Below, piece by piece: positions 23,455 through 33,170 of a stretch of 64,000 nucleotides of DNA. The notes under the pieces are model-generated. The model was not told the origin of the DNA and ran no database searches. It saw only the letters and a list, made by a program, of their open reading frames with translations. Each line of letters starts with the position of its first letter. The stretch's first letter is position 1. The translations under genes and the position numbers were made by a program. The stretch comes from Amorphophallus konjac (lineage: Eukaryota; Streptophyta; Magnoliopsida; Alismatales; Araceae), in contig CM040121.1 of the NCBI GenBank assembly GCA_022559845.1, positions 347,422,243 to 347,486,242 on the forward strand, given 5' to 3'.

Positions 23455-23690
23455 AACAAACTCTTCTCTCCGTCCTCCCCAGGCGGTGAGTACCTCTTTG
23501 GCTTGGACCTCCAGTCCAGGTCATTAACTAAATAAACTCTTCTCTCCGTCCTCCCCAGGCGGTGAGTACCTCTTTGGCTTGGACCTCCCGTCCGGGTCAT
23601 TGACTAAACAAACTCTTCTCTCCGTCCTCCCCGGGCGGTGAGTACCCCTTTGGCTTGGACCTCCCGTCCAGATCATTGACTAGACCAGCT
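23455..23690 (+). repeat. Three tandem copies of a 75-77 bp unit
   Basis: The segment starting CTCTTCTCTCCGTCCTCCCC recurs at 23461, 23538 and 23613, each time followed by a GGCGGTGAGTACC segment and a CTTTGGCTTGGACCTCC segment. The copies are highly similar, so the duplication is recent. Confidence 0.88.
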
Positions 23691-24139
23691 CTCTCTCTGT
23701 GCCCGCTGAGCGACCAGTAAACGGTCTCCGACCGAGGCCCCCCTGAAGCCAGCACTAGCTTTCAACCTTGCGGCGAGACTAGGAAGGTGCCCGTCCGGTA
23801 CGGTGGAGTGGTCCCCTCGCCCTCCCCCTGGGAAGGCGAGCACTCTCCCGTGCCCTGGCATGGGCTCCTGCCCGGATTTCTCGAAGCGAATCATTACGGG
23901 AACCTGCAGCCTGCCAATGTGTCTCGGCATGGAAGCATGGGAGGGAGCATAAAAAGAGGGGAATGTACACAAAAGAAAAGAAGGGGAAGGAAGGTCTCTC
24001 TGGGACAAATCCACACACAAGAACACGCGAAGCCATAAATGGGGTTTTTCTATATTCAAAAAAAAGGAGCCGGACTACAGGCACTTCGGGGCATACCCCT
24101 GTGTTACAAAAAAAAAGAAAAAAAATAAGGGAGCCACGC

Positions 24140-25333
24140 CTAGTCAAGGCCCCTGAAGATGTCTTCGAGAGGCAGAATCCCTACGCAAGGGAAGTTCATC
24201 CGGTCGCGGAGCCGCCCCCTCCGCTCCTCCAGCTGAGTAAGCTCCGCCTCCATGGACTCCACCTCGGCTTGAGCGGTACCGAAGGCTTCTCTCTCTCTCT
24301 CGGCCACTTCCTCGTTCACGGCGAGATCAAGCCTAGCTGCAGCAAGATAGCCCTCCAACTCTATAATTCGGCTCTTCAAAGATGGGACCTTGCCCTCTCT
24401 CCCCTCCCAGGCCTCTCTATGGCGCTCCCTGTCGCCTCGCCGTGTTTCCAAGGCTTGCAGATACTCGTCCGCCTGGGCATCCAACGCAGCACGTTCGTCA
24501 GGAGCCTGGGTCTCGAGGAAGTCACGGCGCTTGATGTATTTCAATAATAGCAAGACCCGCCGCGACCATTCCCCCAGCGGGCAGCCGAGCACCTGCAACG
24601 CCCCGGCCAGCTGCGTCACTATGGTGTGCACCTCCCGATACGATAAAGAGGGATCGGCAAGGAGCATCGCCCGTAGGGTGGTCAGCATATGGCGGACCGG
24701 CGCTTCCGACGAGGTGTGGCCAGCCGAAGGCAGGGCCGGGGGAGTGAATTCCACGGTGCTGTCCACCTCCGCCCACAAGCCGGCATCCACCGTGACTGAG
24801 GAAGATGGAAGGGCAAGAGTCAAGTCGCCCGGCTGGCGTGGCTCGACAGGGGGCTTTTGGCCAACCACCGCCAAGGAAGTGGCCGAAACCAGCGCCGAAG
24901 CATCCGATGTCTCTATCATCCGCTGCTCCCCTGTTGCCTCTGCCCTGGCCCCGTCCGCTTCGGCCGCTGGCTCGGCAGGCGAGGGTGCAGCCGTCTCTAC
25001 CCTGGCCGAAGGAGGAGCCTCGAGCAGAGCTGGACCCGAGGATGCCATCCACGAACCTCTTTCTCGCGTCTGGGATCCCTCCAGATGTGCGCGAAGCCCC
25101 GTAAATATTTGCCTCAGGAGCGGGTCCTCCATCTGGGCCGGAAGTTTCGGGAAAGGCGGAAGTGGAACCATCAGTCGGGGTAGACGCCCCGCCTCCACCA
25201 GTGTAGCAAGACTCGCCGCCCCTAAGTCGGAGATGCGAGCCGGCCCCTCCATCGCTATCGGGGCGACACTCGGTCGCCGCTTGGCCACGGCCTTTCGGAC
25301 ACGACCAGACGTCTTCTCCGGTCTCGGTATCGC
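24140..25333 (-). CDS. Antisense gene last exon with C-terminal coiled coil
   Basis: The acceptor is GGTCAG|GCGATACC. About 397 codons to the stop at 24140. It starts basic (RVRKAVAKRRPS), continues with a low-complexity Ala/Pro/Ser region, then a helical domain (SYREVHTIVTQLAGALQVL) and a long heptad-rich coiled coil near the end (AQAEVESMEAELTQLEERR). This suggests self-association or binding to a partner protein; neither is proven. Confidence 0.78.
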   Translation of the reverse strand, partial: AIPRPEKTSGRVRKAVAKRRPSVAPIAMEGPARISDLGAASLATLVEAGRLPRLMVPLPPFPKLPAQMEDPLLRQIFTGLRAHLEGSQTRERGSWMASSGPALLEAPPSARVETAAPSPAEPAAEADGARAEATGEQRMIETSDASALVSATSLAVVGQKPPVEPRQPGDLTLALPSSSVTVDAGLWAEVDSTVEFTPPALPSAGHTSSEAPVRHMLTTLRAMLLADPSLSYREVHTIVTQLAGALQVLGCPLGEWSRRVLLLLKYIKRRDFLETQAPDERAALDAQADEYLQALETRRGDRERHREAWEGREGKVPSLKSRIIELEGYLAAARLDLAVNEEVAEREREAFGTAQAEVESMEAELTQLEERRGRLRDRMNFPCVGILPLEDIFRGLD

Positions 25334-28300
25334 CTGACCATGGGAATGGGAATTAGCTATCCGCCAGCTGGAATAAACCATGCGAAAAGGGAGACCGTGG
25401 AGCCCGCATACTCACCTCAGCCACAGGAATGAGGCTACCCTCAGGCGCGATCTCCCCCTCCTCCAGAGGCTCTCCCGCTAGGGGCCCCGCCGGCACATCC
25501 TCCTGAAGGGCCTCGAACAGAAGGGCCAGCCTGCCCATGCCGACAGCGACCCCGGGACGGTCAACTGGCGCAGTTGGAGCAGCCCCTTTCGCGGCCTCCG
25601 GCTTAATTGATTCCTGCGAAGAACCGACACAAAAAAAAACGGCGTCAGTAGGCGACCACCAAGGCGGCCCTGCACTAACATAAAAAATATATATATATAT
25701 ACGCCTACGGCAGCAGCCTCTATCAAGCTGAGCACATTAGCAAATGAAAGGCCTTAAAGGCCGGTTTGGGCGGCCCAGTGCCTCAAGGCGCTACCTCAAC
25801 GGGAGCCGCTTCGTCGGAAGAGTAGTCGTAGTCTACCTCTTCCCCGGACGAAGACCCGACCGCCGTTGGCTCGGCCGGAGCCGGCAAAGGGGCCTCCACC
25901 TCGAGCTCGATGACCGGCGCCTCCTCTCGCGGGCTGGGTGAGGCTGGCGGCCCAGGCTTCAACTTCTTTCGCACATACAGCTGCGTCACCGGGGGGTGCA
26001 TTCGGAGGCCAAATAGCCCGGTAACCGCTCCAGCTGCACCAGTCAAAAAAAACGTGGGTCGTGTCAAGCCCGATCGGCTCCCAAAGGATGAAAGAGGTAA
26101 AATAGGCCGACAAAGGCAGATACCTTCTTCGACCTCGGCAGACAAAGCCTTCTCCGGAGCCGCAGCCTCGCCCTCAGAGAAGAAACGCATCGTCTCCGCG
26201 CGGGGACGCAAGGCCAACTCAGGAGGGAGATCCACCATGGACGACGTAGGCGACCGCCGAGCCTCACCAGTATCACGGCTCGGCCCGGTCTGCATGGCCG
26301 CAAATGCCTCGAAGGACGGGATAGCGGCCGCCGGTGAGACTACTGTCGTACCCAGGGCTTCCTTGGCCCGCCTCCGCTTGGCCGCCTGTTCCCCGGCCAC
26401 CTTGGCAACAGCCAACGCCTTCTTGACAGGCGACTTCGCTCGAGGCCTTGCCTTGGCCTGCAGTGAGGGAGCCAGAGCCGCCACCGAGGCCGCCTTTGCT
26501 ACGACCGCGGCCGCACCCATGACAGGCGCGGGCATAGGAGCCGGCCCCTCCACATCAGGGACGGGCGCGGACACGGGCTCTTCCACAAGGGCTGAGACAA
26601 AAAAATACATTCAAGCGTCAAGGCCCTGCTTCAAAAAAAAAGGGAGAGAGAAAACTTAAAAGGGGCGCCGACGGTCGAAGGCACTGACCGGCAGGCGGGC
26701 TGGGCTCGGGCCGAGCGACTTCAAATTCCTCGAAGGTCGGGACCCGAGGCGCTGAAGGAACGGCGGTCGAGGCTTCGGCCGCCTCCGTCTTGCGTCGCTT
26801 CGTATCCCGCTGTTTGGCCGCCTTCGCGGCATCCATTGCTTTCTTCACGGGGGATTTCGCCCGGGGCCTCTTCGCGGCCTTGGGCAAAGGAGCCGTGGTC
26901 GGAGCCAGCGGCGCTGCTTCAAAATATGCAGGCTTCTTTACCAGCCGGAGGAGATTCCGGTACGTGGCCATCTGCGTGCTGTCGGGATGGTCTGCAAAGA
27001 AAAGAGGGGAAAGAACGAACATGCATATACCATTAGTACTTAACTCACCGCAACAGCCGCAACGTTAAGGGACAAAGTCAAAGAGCAAGAGGGAACTGAG
27101 TACCATGAGGGCCAGTGTACAGCCGCAGCGTGATCGGCCAGTAGCTCAGGGACGTCTCCTTGTCCCGACGTGCCGCCTCCCGAACTAGCCAGCAGACGTC
27201 CTCAATAGTTTGACACCGGTCCGTGAGGTTGGCCAGATCCGCGTGCTTCTGGGAAGAGAGGTGACAGAAAAGATTGAAGTGGTCCATGCCCCACCCATCA
27301 GCATAATAGTAAGGGACATGCAGGCGCTTGCCCAGGATGGAGGCCGTCACATCTTCTATCTTCATCCCATTCACCCGGAGGAGAACATAGAGCCATGTGG
27401 TATCCTTATAGTTCTCAGGCCGCCTCTCCTCCCGCCTCATAAACGTGCGATGCGGGCAGGCCACGTCCCTCTCTGGGCGCCAGCTCTTGGCAGGAGTCCC
27501 CTCTTCCTCTATGGGGAATGGGTAGTTGATGAGCTCCAGACGGTCGCTCCCCACCCGGCACAAGTCCCGCAGCGTCTTCTCGTAGTCATCCTTAGCCGCT
27601 GGGGGTAGCTCCACCTTCGGCGTCGGCCTCATGTCCCGGGCTTCCCGGCGAGCCATCAGATACGCTGCCACTTCCTTTTCCTGTCTGTTCTTGAGCCGAA
27701 GAAGATGGTCTGGCTCAATATCAAGCACGGGCACGGGCTGCCGGCTAAGGAACCTCCTTTCGGCGCCATCCCAACAGTCGGTTTTGTGTAACCGATAGAA
27801 AGCCGTCCGGGCATTCCACCACTTTATATAATCTTGGGTCACTCGGGGAACACGACCCGGGGTCGGCACTCTGAAGGAGGCGGAGTCCGCTCGGTGGAAG
27901 AAGTCCCACCAACTCCTGGCGTGCTCAGGAACTGAGCCCCCCGGACGCTCCGCAAGGGCAGCCCGAACTGCGCATGATAAGCGGGGATATGCTGGTCATA
28001 CCCGAAATTGCGACCGAACCGGAAAGGGTAATACGGCTCCAGCAACACATTCTCCCCCTTTCTGAATACCAGCACGCTCGGGCGAATTGACAGCGCCCAG
28101 TCTCGCAGTTCCGGCTCCAGTAGTGGGCGCACCACGTTCTCCTGGCTGATAGGATGAACGTACCTCTCCACCTGGTCATCTCTGCACTCCCTCTTATTAT
28201 TCACAAGGGGGCTTGAATGTGCGGCCAGCGTCCAGAAATGAATGGTCCCGACCGCATCCCTGGGGACCGTTGTCAACCGGCCCCGGATGTCATACATCCG

Positions 28301-29893
28301 CATGGAGGTAGAGGCCGGCTCCGCACTGGCAAACTCCAGCATCCTCGGTATTAGTCCCCAATCCTGGAGAACTCGCGGGGCAAACTCCGGGAACAGCGAA
28401 CAGACCCACGCGTTGAAGAAGTGCAGTGGGCACACATACCGGGCCTGCCTCGGAAACTGATGGGTGCTGATATCTCCCAGCGCCTTGTAGATCAAGCAAA
28501 GGGTCGCCGGGCACAGGGACAGTTTGATACCCCATGCCATCTGACATGCCGGGTAGATGGCATCCGGCCGGATAACTGTCTCGTCGCCGTACGGCATGGC
28601 AAATGAGCATAGCCAGTACGTGAGATAGGCGGCGCAGTGGGTTTGGGGATCCAAACCCATCGGGTTAGGCCCGCTTCGGCGCCCTCTAGACGGGATCTTC
28701 ACGTCAAGCTTGGGCTTTGCACGCTTCTTGGGAGCCACGGCAGTACCGACGCAGGGGAATTCCTCATACCGCTTCGGCCCGTCAAAGAAATACTCCAGCC
28801 ACAGAGGCATGCGCACCCTCTTCCTGTCCCCACGGGCGGGCTGCTTCCCCTTGTGCGACAGCTGGTACAGCTCCCGGTACGCCTTCATCAGGTACCGGTA
28901 TGAATACCCCAGAGAATAATAGCCATCCCCGTTAGTCTCATCCTTGATTAGATCAGGGAGGCACACTTCTTCATAAGGCTCCCCGTCAATGGGTAAGCCG
29001 CTCAGCTGACTGAGACTCCATAAGTCAAGCGAAGTCTCGCCCTCCGCCGTGTAGAAAGTGTTAGTCGCTGCGCTGAACACCTCTATCATGCCGCAACAGA
29101 GGCCCTTGGAAATGGGATAGCCATATCGGGAGGCGTACACGCTGTGATAAACGCCGACCCGGACCAGCAAAGGAGCATAGTTGAACAGCACATGCTCCGT
29201 GAACTCCACCGCCCTCTCCCGGAAGGTGTGGGCGTCCTGAAGCTTCAGCTCCCCGAACCAGCCCAATGACAGATCATACTTGAATCTGATGGCCAAACAG
29301 TCCAAGATGAAGGGCTCTTCTCTGTAGCCCCACTTCAGGGGAGCCAAGAATAGACCGAACCGAGGCGCCTCGTTGTGCACCTTCCCGGCAGACAAGTCCC
29401 ATCTGGCCGGAGTAAACTGAGGCGCCCGCACCAGCTTGTCTTCAGCCGGCAGTACCCCTTCGATCCCCAGGACCGGCTTCCATTCCCGGGCTTCTCCCAC
29501 CAGGTACATCGGAATACTCCGGGGAACGCTGTACAACAGGCTATCCCGGGCCTGCAGTATAGCCTGTTCAGCCTTCTTCACGACCCGGAAGTCTCGCCCT
29601 TCCCGCGAGCGAAAATGCTTCAGAAATCGAACCAGGTGTCTGTCCTTCGGGAAGTCCTTCCTGTACTCCCCGGTGACCCGGTCAAATGTGAAGCCACTGT
29701 CAACTCGGGCAAGCCTCTGGAAATCCATGGTCTCCCCGTTGGACTCAGATGACTCTGCCAAAGCGGCTATTTCTGCGTGCTCTCGGTCTAGCTCCTCCAC
29801 ATTGAGCCATGTAACTGCTGGCACCGGACCCCGTGGGATGAGGTCAGCACCGATAGCGGCAGCAGGGGCGGAAGAACCACTTGGGGCAGCCAT
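24140..29893 (-). CDS. Element B antisense gene: multi-exon, about 1,730 codons (one frameshift)
   Basis: Six coding exons on the minus strand: 29893-27104, 26991-26689, 26591-26124, 26033-25795, 25613-25416 and 25333-24140. Every intron (27103-26992, 26688-26592, 26123-26034, 25794-25614, 25415-25334) begins GT and ends AG, and the codon phases agree at all five joins. The total is one base short of a whole number of codons, matching a one-base deletion at about 27870. The N-terminal 700 residues resemble plant-mobile-domain-type proteins found in transposons and Tat extra ORFs (LDLWSLSQLSGLPIDGEPY); the middle is basic and nuclear-signal-like; the C-terminus is a coiled coil. Being antisense, its introns are not removed from the element's genomic RNA, so they survive retrotransposition. 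Function is unknown. Confidence 0.82.
25416..25613 (-). CDS. Antisense gene exon, short
   Basis: A 66-codon exon, phase 0 on both sides, between acceptor CTTCGCAG|GAATC and a consensus donor GCTGAG|GTGAGTATG. It encodes a Pro/Ala/Glu-rich segment without a recognised domain. Confidence 0.72.
25795..26033 (-). CDS. Antisense gene exon, acidic
   Basis: Acceptor TGGTGCAG|CTGGAG, donor GTTGAG|GTAGCG. It encodes GLRMHPPVTQLYVRKKLKPG, then a Pro- and acidic-rich stretch (EEVDYDYSSDEAAPVE). The preceding 90-base intron is a multiple of three without stops, so it could also be retained. Confidence 0.7.
26124..26591 (-). CDS. Antisense gene exon with basic module, copy 2
   Basis: Bounded by GTCTCAG|CCC and GAAGAAG|GTATCT, phase 1 at both ends. 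It repeats the basic module (RPRAKSPVKKALAVAKVAG, AKRRR, IPSFEAFAAMQTGPS), so this and the preceding exon arose by tandem exon duplication in a phase-compatible (1-1) way. A segment resembling a short acidic/helical domain follows. Confidence 0.8.
26689..26991 (-). CDS. Antisense gene exon with basic module, copy 1
   Basis: Bounded by TTTGCAG|ACC and CTGCCG|GTCAGT, phase 1 at both ends. It encodes a Lys/Arg/Ala-rich segment (KRPRAKSPVKKAMDAAKAA, then TKRRK) followed by VPTFEEFEVARPEPS. The paired basic clusters look like a nuclear localisation signal. The next exon repeats the same order. Confidence 0.8.
27104..29893 (-). CDS. Antisense gene exon with mobile-domain-like region (first clear coding exon)
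   Basis: ATG at 29891-29893, four bases after a good acceptor (CTTTGCAG|ACAA). The open frame runs to a stop at 27839. The conserved frame continues from about 27869 to 27104, so one base is missing near 27870. Residues 1-110 are variable and acidic; about 110-500 contain the block shared with element C (TPARWDL, FGLFLAPLKWGYREEPF). The exon ends at CCTCATG|GTACTC. A short upstream coding exon is possible: ATG at 30701-30703 ending CGCCG|GTGAGC would join in frame as MGGRRQM, but this is inference. Confidence 0.8.
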
Positions 29894-30689
29894 TTGTCTG
29901 CAAAGATACACAAATAAGAAGATCAGAATAAATCACGAGCAAAAGACTGCAAAGGGGCTTTACTACAAGTCAAATGAACAAAGTACTGCCAATTTCTAAC
30001 GAAATTTCGGCAGAGTTTCCCCTAGGCCAGAGGCGTAAGGGAAAAACACGGGTGCGCGTCCACAAGGAGTGACGGCCCCAACAAAGCATGGTGGGCCCCG
30101 AGAGGCAACACCAGAAGTCCGCCGGTCGAAGGAGTCCTCTTCCTTGGCTAAAACTCCCCCCTGAAGCCGCCCTCGCCGGCACACCCATACATGCCTTCAT
30201 CGACACACCCTGTGGGCGGGCCTCCCCGGTACACCCAAAACGCCCCTTCCCCGGCACGCCCCCAGGTGCCTTCCCCGGCACGCCCCTGCTAGGGCCTTCG
30301 CCGGCACGCCCATGCTAGGGCCTTCGCCGGCACGCCCCTGCTAGTGCCCTCGCCGACACGCCCCCAGGTGCCTTCCCCGGCACGCTTGGTGCATGGCTTC
30401 CCCGGTACGCCCCCAGGCGCCCTTCCCCGGCACGCTCCAGGTGCCCTCACCGGCACGCCCAGAAGGGCCCCTTCCCCGGCACGCTCGGTGCATGGCTTCC
30501 CCGGTACGCCCCCAGGCGCCCTTCCCCGGCACGCTTAGTGCCCGCTTCACCGACACGGCCTAAGGCCTCTTCACTGGCACGCGTATGGGAGACCCCACGC
30601 CCATGGCGAGCCTTCCCCGGCACGCTCGGATGAGCCTTCCCCGACACGCTCCGACGGCCCCTCTCCGGTGCGCCCTCGCAGCCGCTCAC
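29894..30689 (-). other. Putative 5' leader intron of the antisense gene
   Basis: The acceptor CTTTGCAG just upstream of the ATG (29898-29900), with a good donor CGCCG|GTGAGC at 30689, would define a 792-base leader intron holding the 30165-30690 minisatellite. The older copy in C also has an acceptor (TTGATTGCAG) just before its ATG, which supports an intron here. The donor choice is uncertain. Confidence 0.45.
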
Positions 30690-30690
30690 C
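30165..30690 (+). repeat. GC-rich minisatellite array 4, internal to B
   Basis: About two dozen copies of a core near CCCCGGCACGCCC, plus longer duplicated blocks (CTTGGTGCATGGCTTCCCCGG at about 30385 and a close match at about 30485). The core resembles that of the LTR arrays, although this is internal sequence. Confidence 0.85.
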
Positions 30691-31083
30691 GGCGTCCACC
30701 CATGACGCTGGAGACGAAGGAGGGGAGCGAAGAGGAAGAGAGCAGGGGGGAGAAAGAAGAAGAAAAAAGAAGAAGGGGGAGGGCCTTAGGGCTCCGTCAC
30801 CCTCCGAAGACAAAAGGAGGGTAAAGAGAGGAGAAGAATAGGGCGAGGAGAAGAGAAAGAAGAAGAGGGGAGGAAAAAGAAGAAAAGGGGGGGGGTTCAC
30901 GGCGGCCTCCTCACCCCGGCGACGGAGAGGACGACGGCGATGGTGGAGTGGGCGCCCGGCGTCGGAGAAGAAAGAGGGGAAGAGGGACGGGGGGGGCTCG
31001 TCCGCTCGGTCACAGAAGAGAGAGAAAGAGAGGGAGGCGGGGCAATTCGAACGGGGTGACCGTTCGAACTACCCCCCCCCCCC

Positions 31084-31098
31084 CCCCTATTTATAGGA
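31084..31098 (-). promoter_or_regulatory. Candidate promoter (TATA box) of the antisense gene
   Basis: The minus strand reads TCTCCTATAAATAGGGG, a near-ideal plant TATA box. Just downstream (lower coordinates) the minus strand has a run of 14 G (31071-31084); upstream it is almost pure pyrimidine (complement of 31094-31440). It lies about 1.2 kb before the antisense ATG and points toward it. Confidence 0.6.
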
Positions 31099-31440
31099 GA
31101 AGAAAAAGGGAGAAAAGAGAAGAAAAAAAAAGAGAAAAAAAAGGAAAAAAGAGAGAAAAAAAAAGAGAAGAAAAGGAAAAAAAAGGGAGAAAAGAGAAGG
31201 AAAAAAAGAGAGAAAGAAAGAAAAAAAAGAGAGAAAGAAAAAGAGAGAAAAAAAAGGGGGGACGGGAAACAAAAGAGAAGAAAAATAGAGAGGAGGAAAA
31301 TAAAAGAAACAAAAAGGGGGAGACAATAAAAAGGGAAAAAGAAGAAAAAGAAGAAGGAGGAGTAAAAAAAATATAGAAGGAGAGACAAAGGAAATAAAAA
31401 AAAGGAAGAAAATAAAGGGAGGGAAAGCAAAAAATAAAAT
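31094..31440 (+). repeat. Polypurine (A/G) tract 2, about 345 bp
   Basis: A/G only, with rare interruptions, on the plus strand. It ends in an AT-rich stretch with TATATATA near 31480-31515. It borders the putative antisense promoter on its upstream side. Open stretches across it are low-complexity artefacts. Confidence 0.9.
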
Positions 31441-31639
31441 AAAATAAATATATGTAATATCTATTAAATAAATACATATATATGTACATATATATATATA
31501 CCCATATATGTATACACATTTACATACCCATCCGCTCACATACGCGGAGGAGTAAGTCGACAGCATACAATAATAAATGCCCCCGGGGAAGACATTCCAT
31601 CCCCGCGATCCCAGCCAGACGAACGTCCACACCAGCAAA

Positions 31640-31995
31640 GACGACTCTACCCCTGTGGCTCTATCCTTGTCATAGTGCCACTACCCTACCACCAAAACAA
31701 GCCCGTCTCTGGCACATCGCCTCGGGCCTCAGCTACCACCCACGCCATGCAATATTGCCATCACGAGCCCTACGCCCGGATCGGCAGAACCTCTATCCTT
31801 GCGTTGGCATTAATCTCTTGCCAACGAATAAGTCCCTTTCTGGCGCAAGGCCTCGTGCCCTAGCCACCCGCTCCACACAATATGGCCATTACGGACCCTA
31901 CGTCCGAATCGGCACAGATTCTCCCGTTGCGCTGGCATTCCATTCTTGCCGACGAATAAGCCTTAACTCATGGCGCAAGGCTTCGTGCCCTAGCC
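31640..31995 (+). repeat. Degenerate tandem repeat, period about 130 bp
   Basis: Two to three imperfect copies of a unit containing GGCATT...CTTGCC(A/G)ACGAATAAG and TGGCGCAAGGC(C/T)TCGTGCCCTAGCC, seen at about 31806-31866 and 31933-31996 with a partial copy before them. Confidence 0.7.
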
Positions 31996-32129
31996 TACAT
32001 TCGCGTATCACTCACTCAAAAAAAAATATAATAATAAAATAAAATAAAATAAAATGGGGTTAAAAATAGAGATACCCCGCCGGACTTGCCTCTGCATGGG
32101 GACAAGGGCAAAAATGGCAACAACCCGGC

Positions 32130-32255
32130 TGTGGCGAAAACCCGAAAGGGCGCTACGGGCAAAATTGGGTACCCCGCCACGTGAAAACCCGAAAGGGCGC
32201 GCGGGCAAAAGCAAGAGGGGGCCGGTGCCGGCGAAAACCCGAAAGGGCGCTTGTA
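32130..32255 (+). repeat. Three short repeats of GAAAACCCGAAAGGGCGC
   Basis: The 18-base segment occurs three times about 50 bp apart (near 32136, 32192 and 32234) in otherwise unlike sequence. Confidence 0.75.
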
Positions 32256-32311
32256 TCGGTAATGTGGTACAAAAAAAAGAAGAAAGAGAAAGAACAGCCA
32301 AGAGGCTAAGA

Positions 32312-33060
32312 GATCAATCAAGCATGTCAGTTCTCGACACCTGGTCGACACTGACGAAGAGACTAAGAGACGACAAAGCATGTCAGTTCCCGGCATCCTG
32401 TCGTCACTGACGAAGAGATCAAGAGACTAAGAGACCAACATACTACATCAATTCCCGACGCCACGTCGGCACTGATGAAGAGACAAAGAGACCAATATAC
32501 TACTTCAGTTCCCGACACCCTGTCAGCACTGACGAAGAGACCAAGAGACCAAGAGGCTAGGAGGTCAATCAAGCATGTCAGTTCTCGACACCTGGTCGAC
32601 ACTGACGAAGAGACTAAGAGACGACAAAGCATGTCAGTTCCCGGCATCCTGTCGTCACTGACGAAGAGATCAAGAGACTAAGAGACCAACATACTACATC
32701 AATTCCCGACGCCACGTCGGCACTGATGAAGAGACAAAGAGACCAATATACTACTTCAGTTCCCGACACCCTGTCGGCACTGACGAAGAGACCAAGAGAC
32801 CAAGAGACTAGGAGGTCAATCAAGCATGTCAGTTCTCGACACCTGGTCGACACTGACGAAGAGACTAAGAGACGACAAAGCATGTCAGTTCCCGGCATCC
32901 TGTCGTCACTGACGAAGAGATCAAGAGACTAAGAGACCAACATACTACATCAATTCCCGACGCCACGTCGGCACTGATGAAGAGACAAAGAGACCAATAT
33001 ACTACTTCAGTTCCCGACACCCCGTCGGCACTAACAAAGAGACCAACAAACAACAAACCA
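32312..33060 (+). repeat. 251-bp tandem repeats before the 3' LTR of B
   Basis: Three nearly identical copies start at about 32312, 32563 and 32814. Each unit is itself built from four related 60-65 bp subunits of the form GTCAGTTCCCGACACC...GTCGGCACTGACGAAGAGAC. The higher-order structure shows two rounds of duplication, the last one recent. Open stretches of 94 codons inside are shadows of the repeat. Confidence 0.92.
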
Positions 33061-33154
33061 GGTCGGCTCTCGACGCCCCGCCGGCATCGACCAAGGGAGT
33101 AGAGACGAAAACACCCACGGGCACCGCCCGCCTTATCCTTCGCCTGCGATACCC

Positions 33155-33170
33155 GTGGGTGGGGGGCATT
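33155..33170 (+). other. Element B polypurine tract
   Basis: GTGGGTGGGGGGCATT directly before the TGTGGACACC start of the 3' LTR. Element C has the related AGTTGGGGGGCATT at the same place. Confidence 0.8.

Larger units (their letters stand above)
22966..24139 (+). other. Element B region between pol and the 3' end of the antisense gene
   Basis: Starts right after the pol stop. It holds a nearly pure A/G tract (23039-23350), a 75-77 bp tandem repeat (23455-23690), then 450 bp with no recognisable gene. Long open stretches across the purine tract encode only Phe/Ser/Leu or Lys/Glu runs and are not genes. The region should contain the 3' untranslated part of the antisense gene. Confidence 0.6.

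Noticed and set aside
22971..23600. Long Phe/Ser/Leu-rich frame that looks like a membrane protein on the minus strand (also 30897-31638)
   Set aside because: It is the reverse translation of the A/G tract; composition alone explains it.
27839..27870. A very short intron explaining the frame change in the antisense gene
   Set aside because: The best GT-AG pair nearby would give an intron of about 45 bases, below the usual plant minimum; a one-base deletion explains the length arithmetic better.
32312..33060. Repeat-spacer look of the 251-bp and minisatellite arrays as a possible CRISPR array
   Set aside because: The units are contiguous repeats, not fixed repeats with unique spacers of equal length, and the context is a plant retrotransposon.
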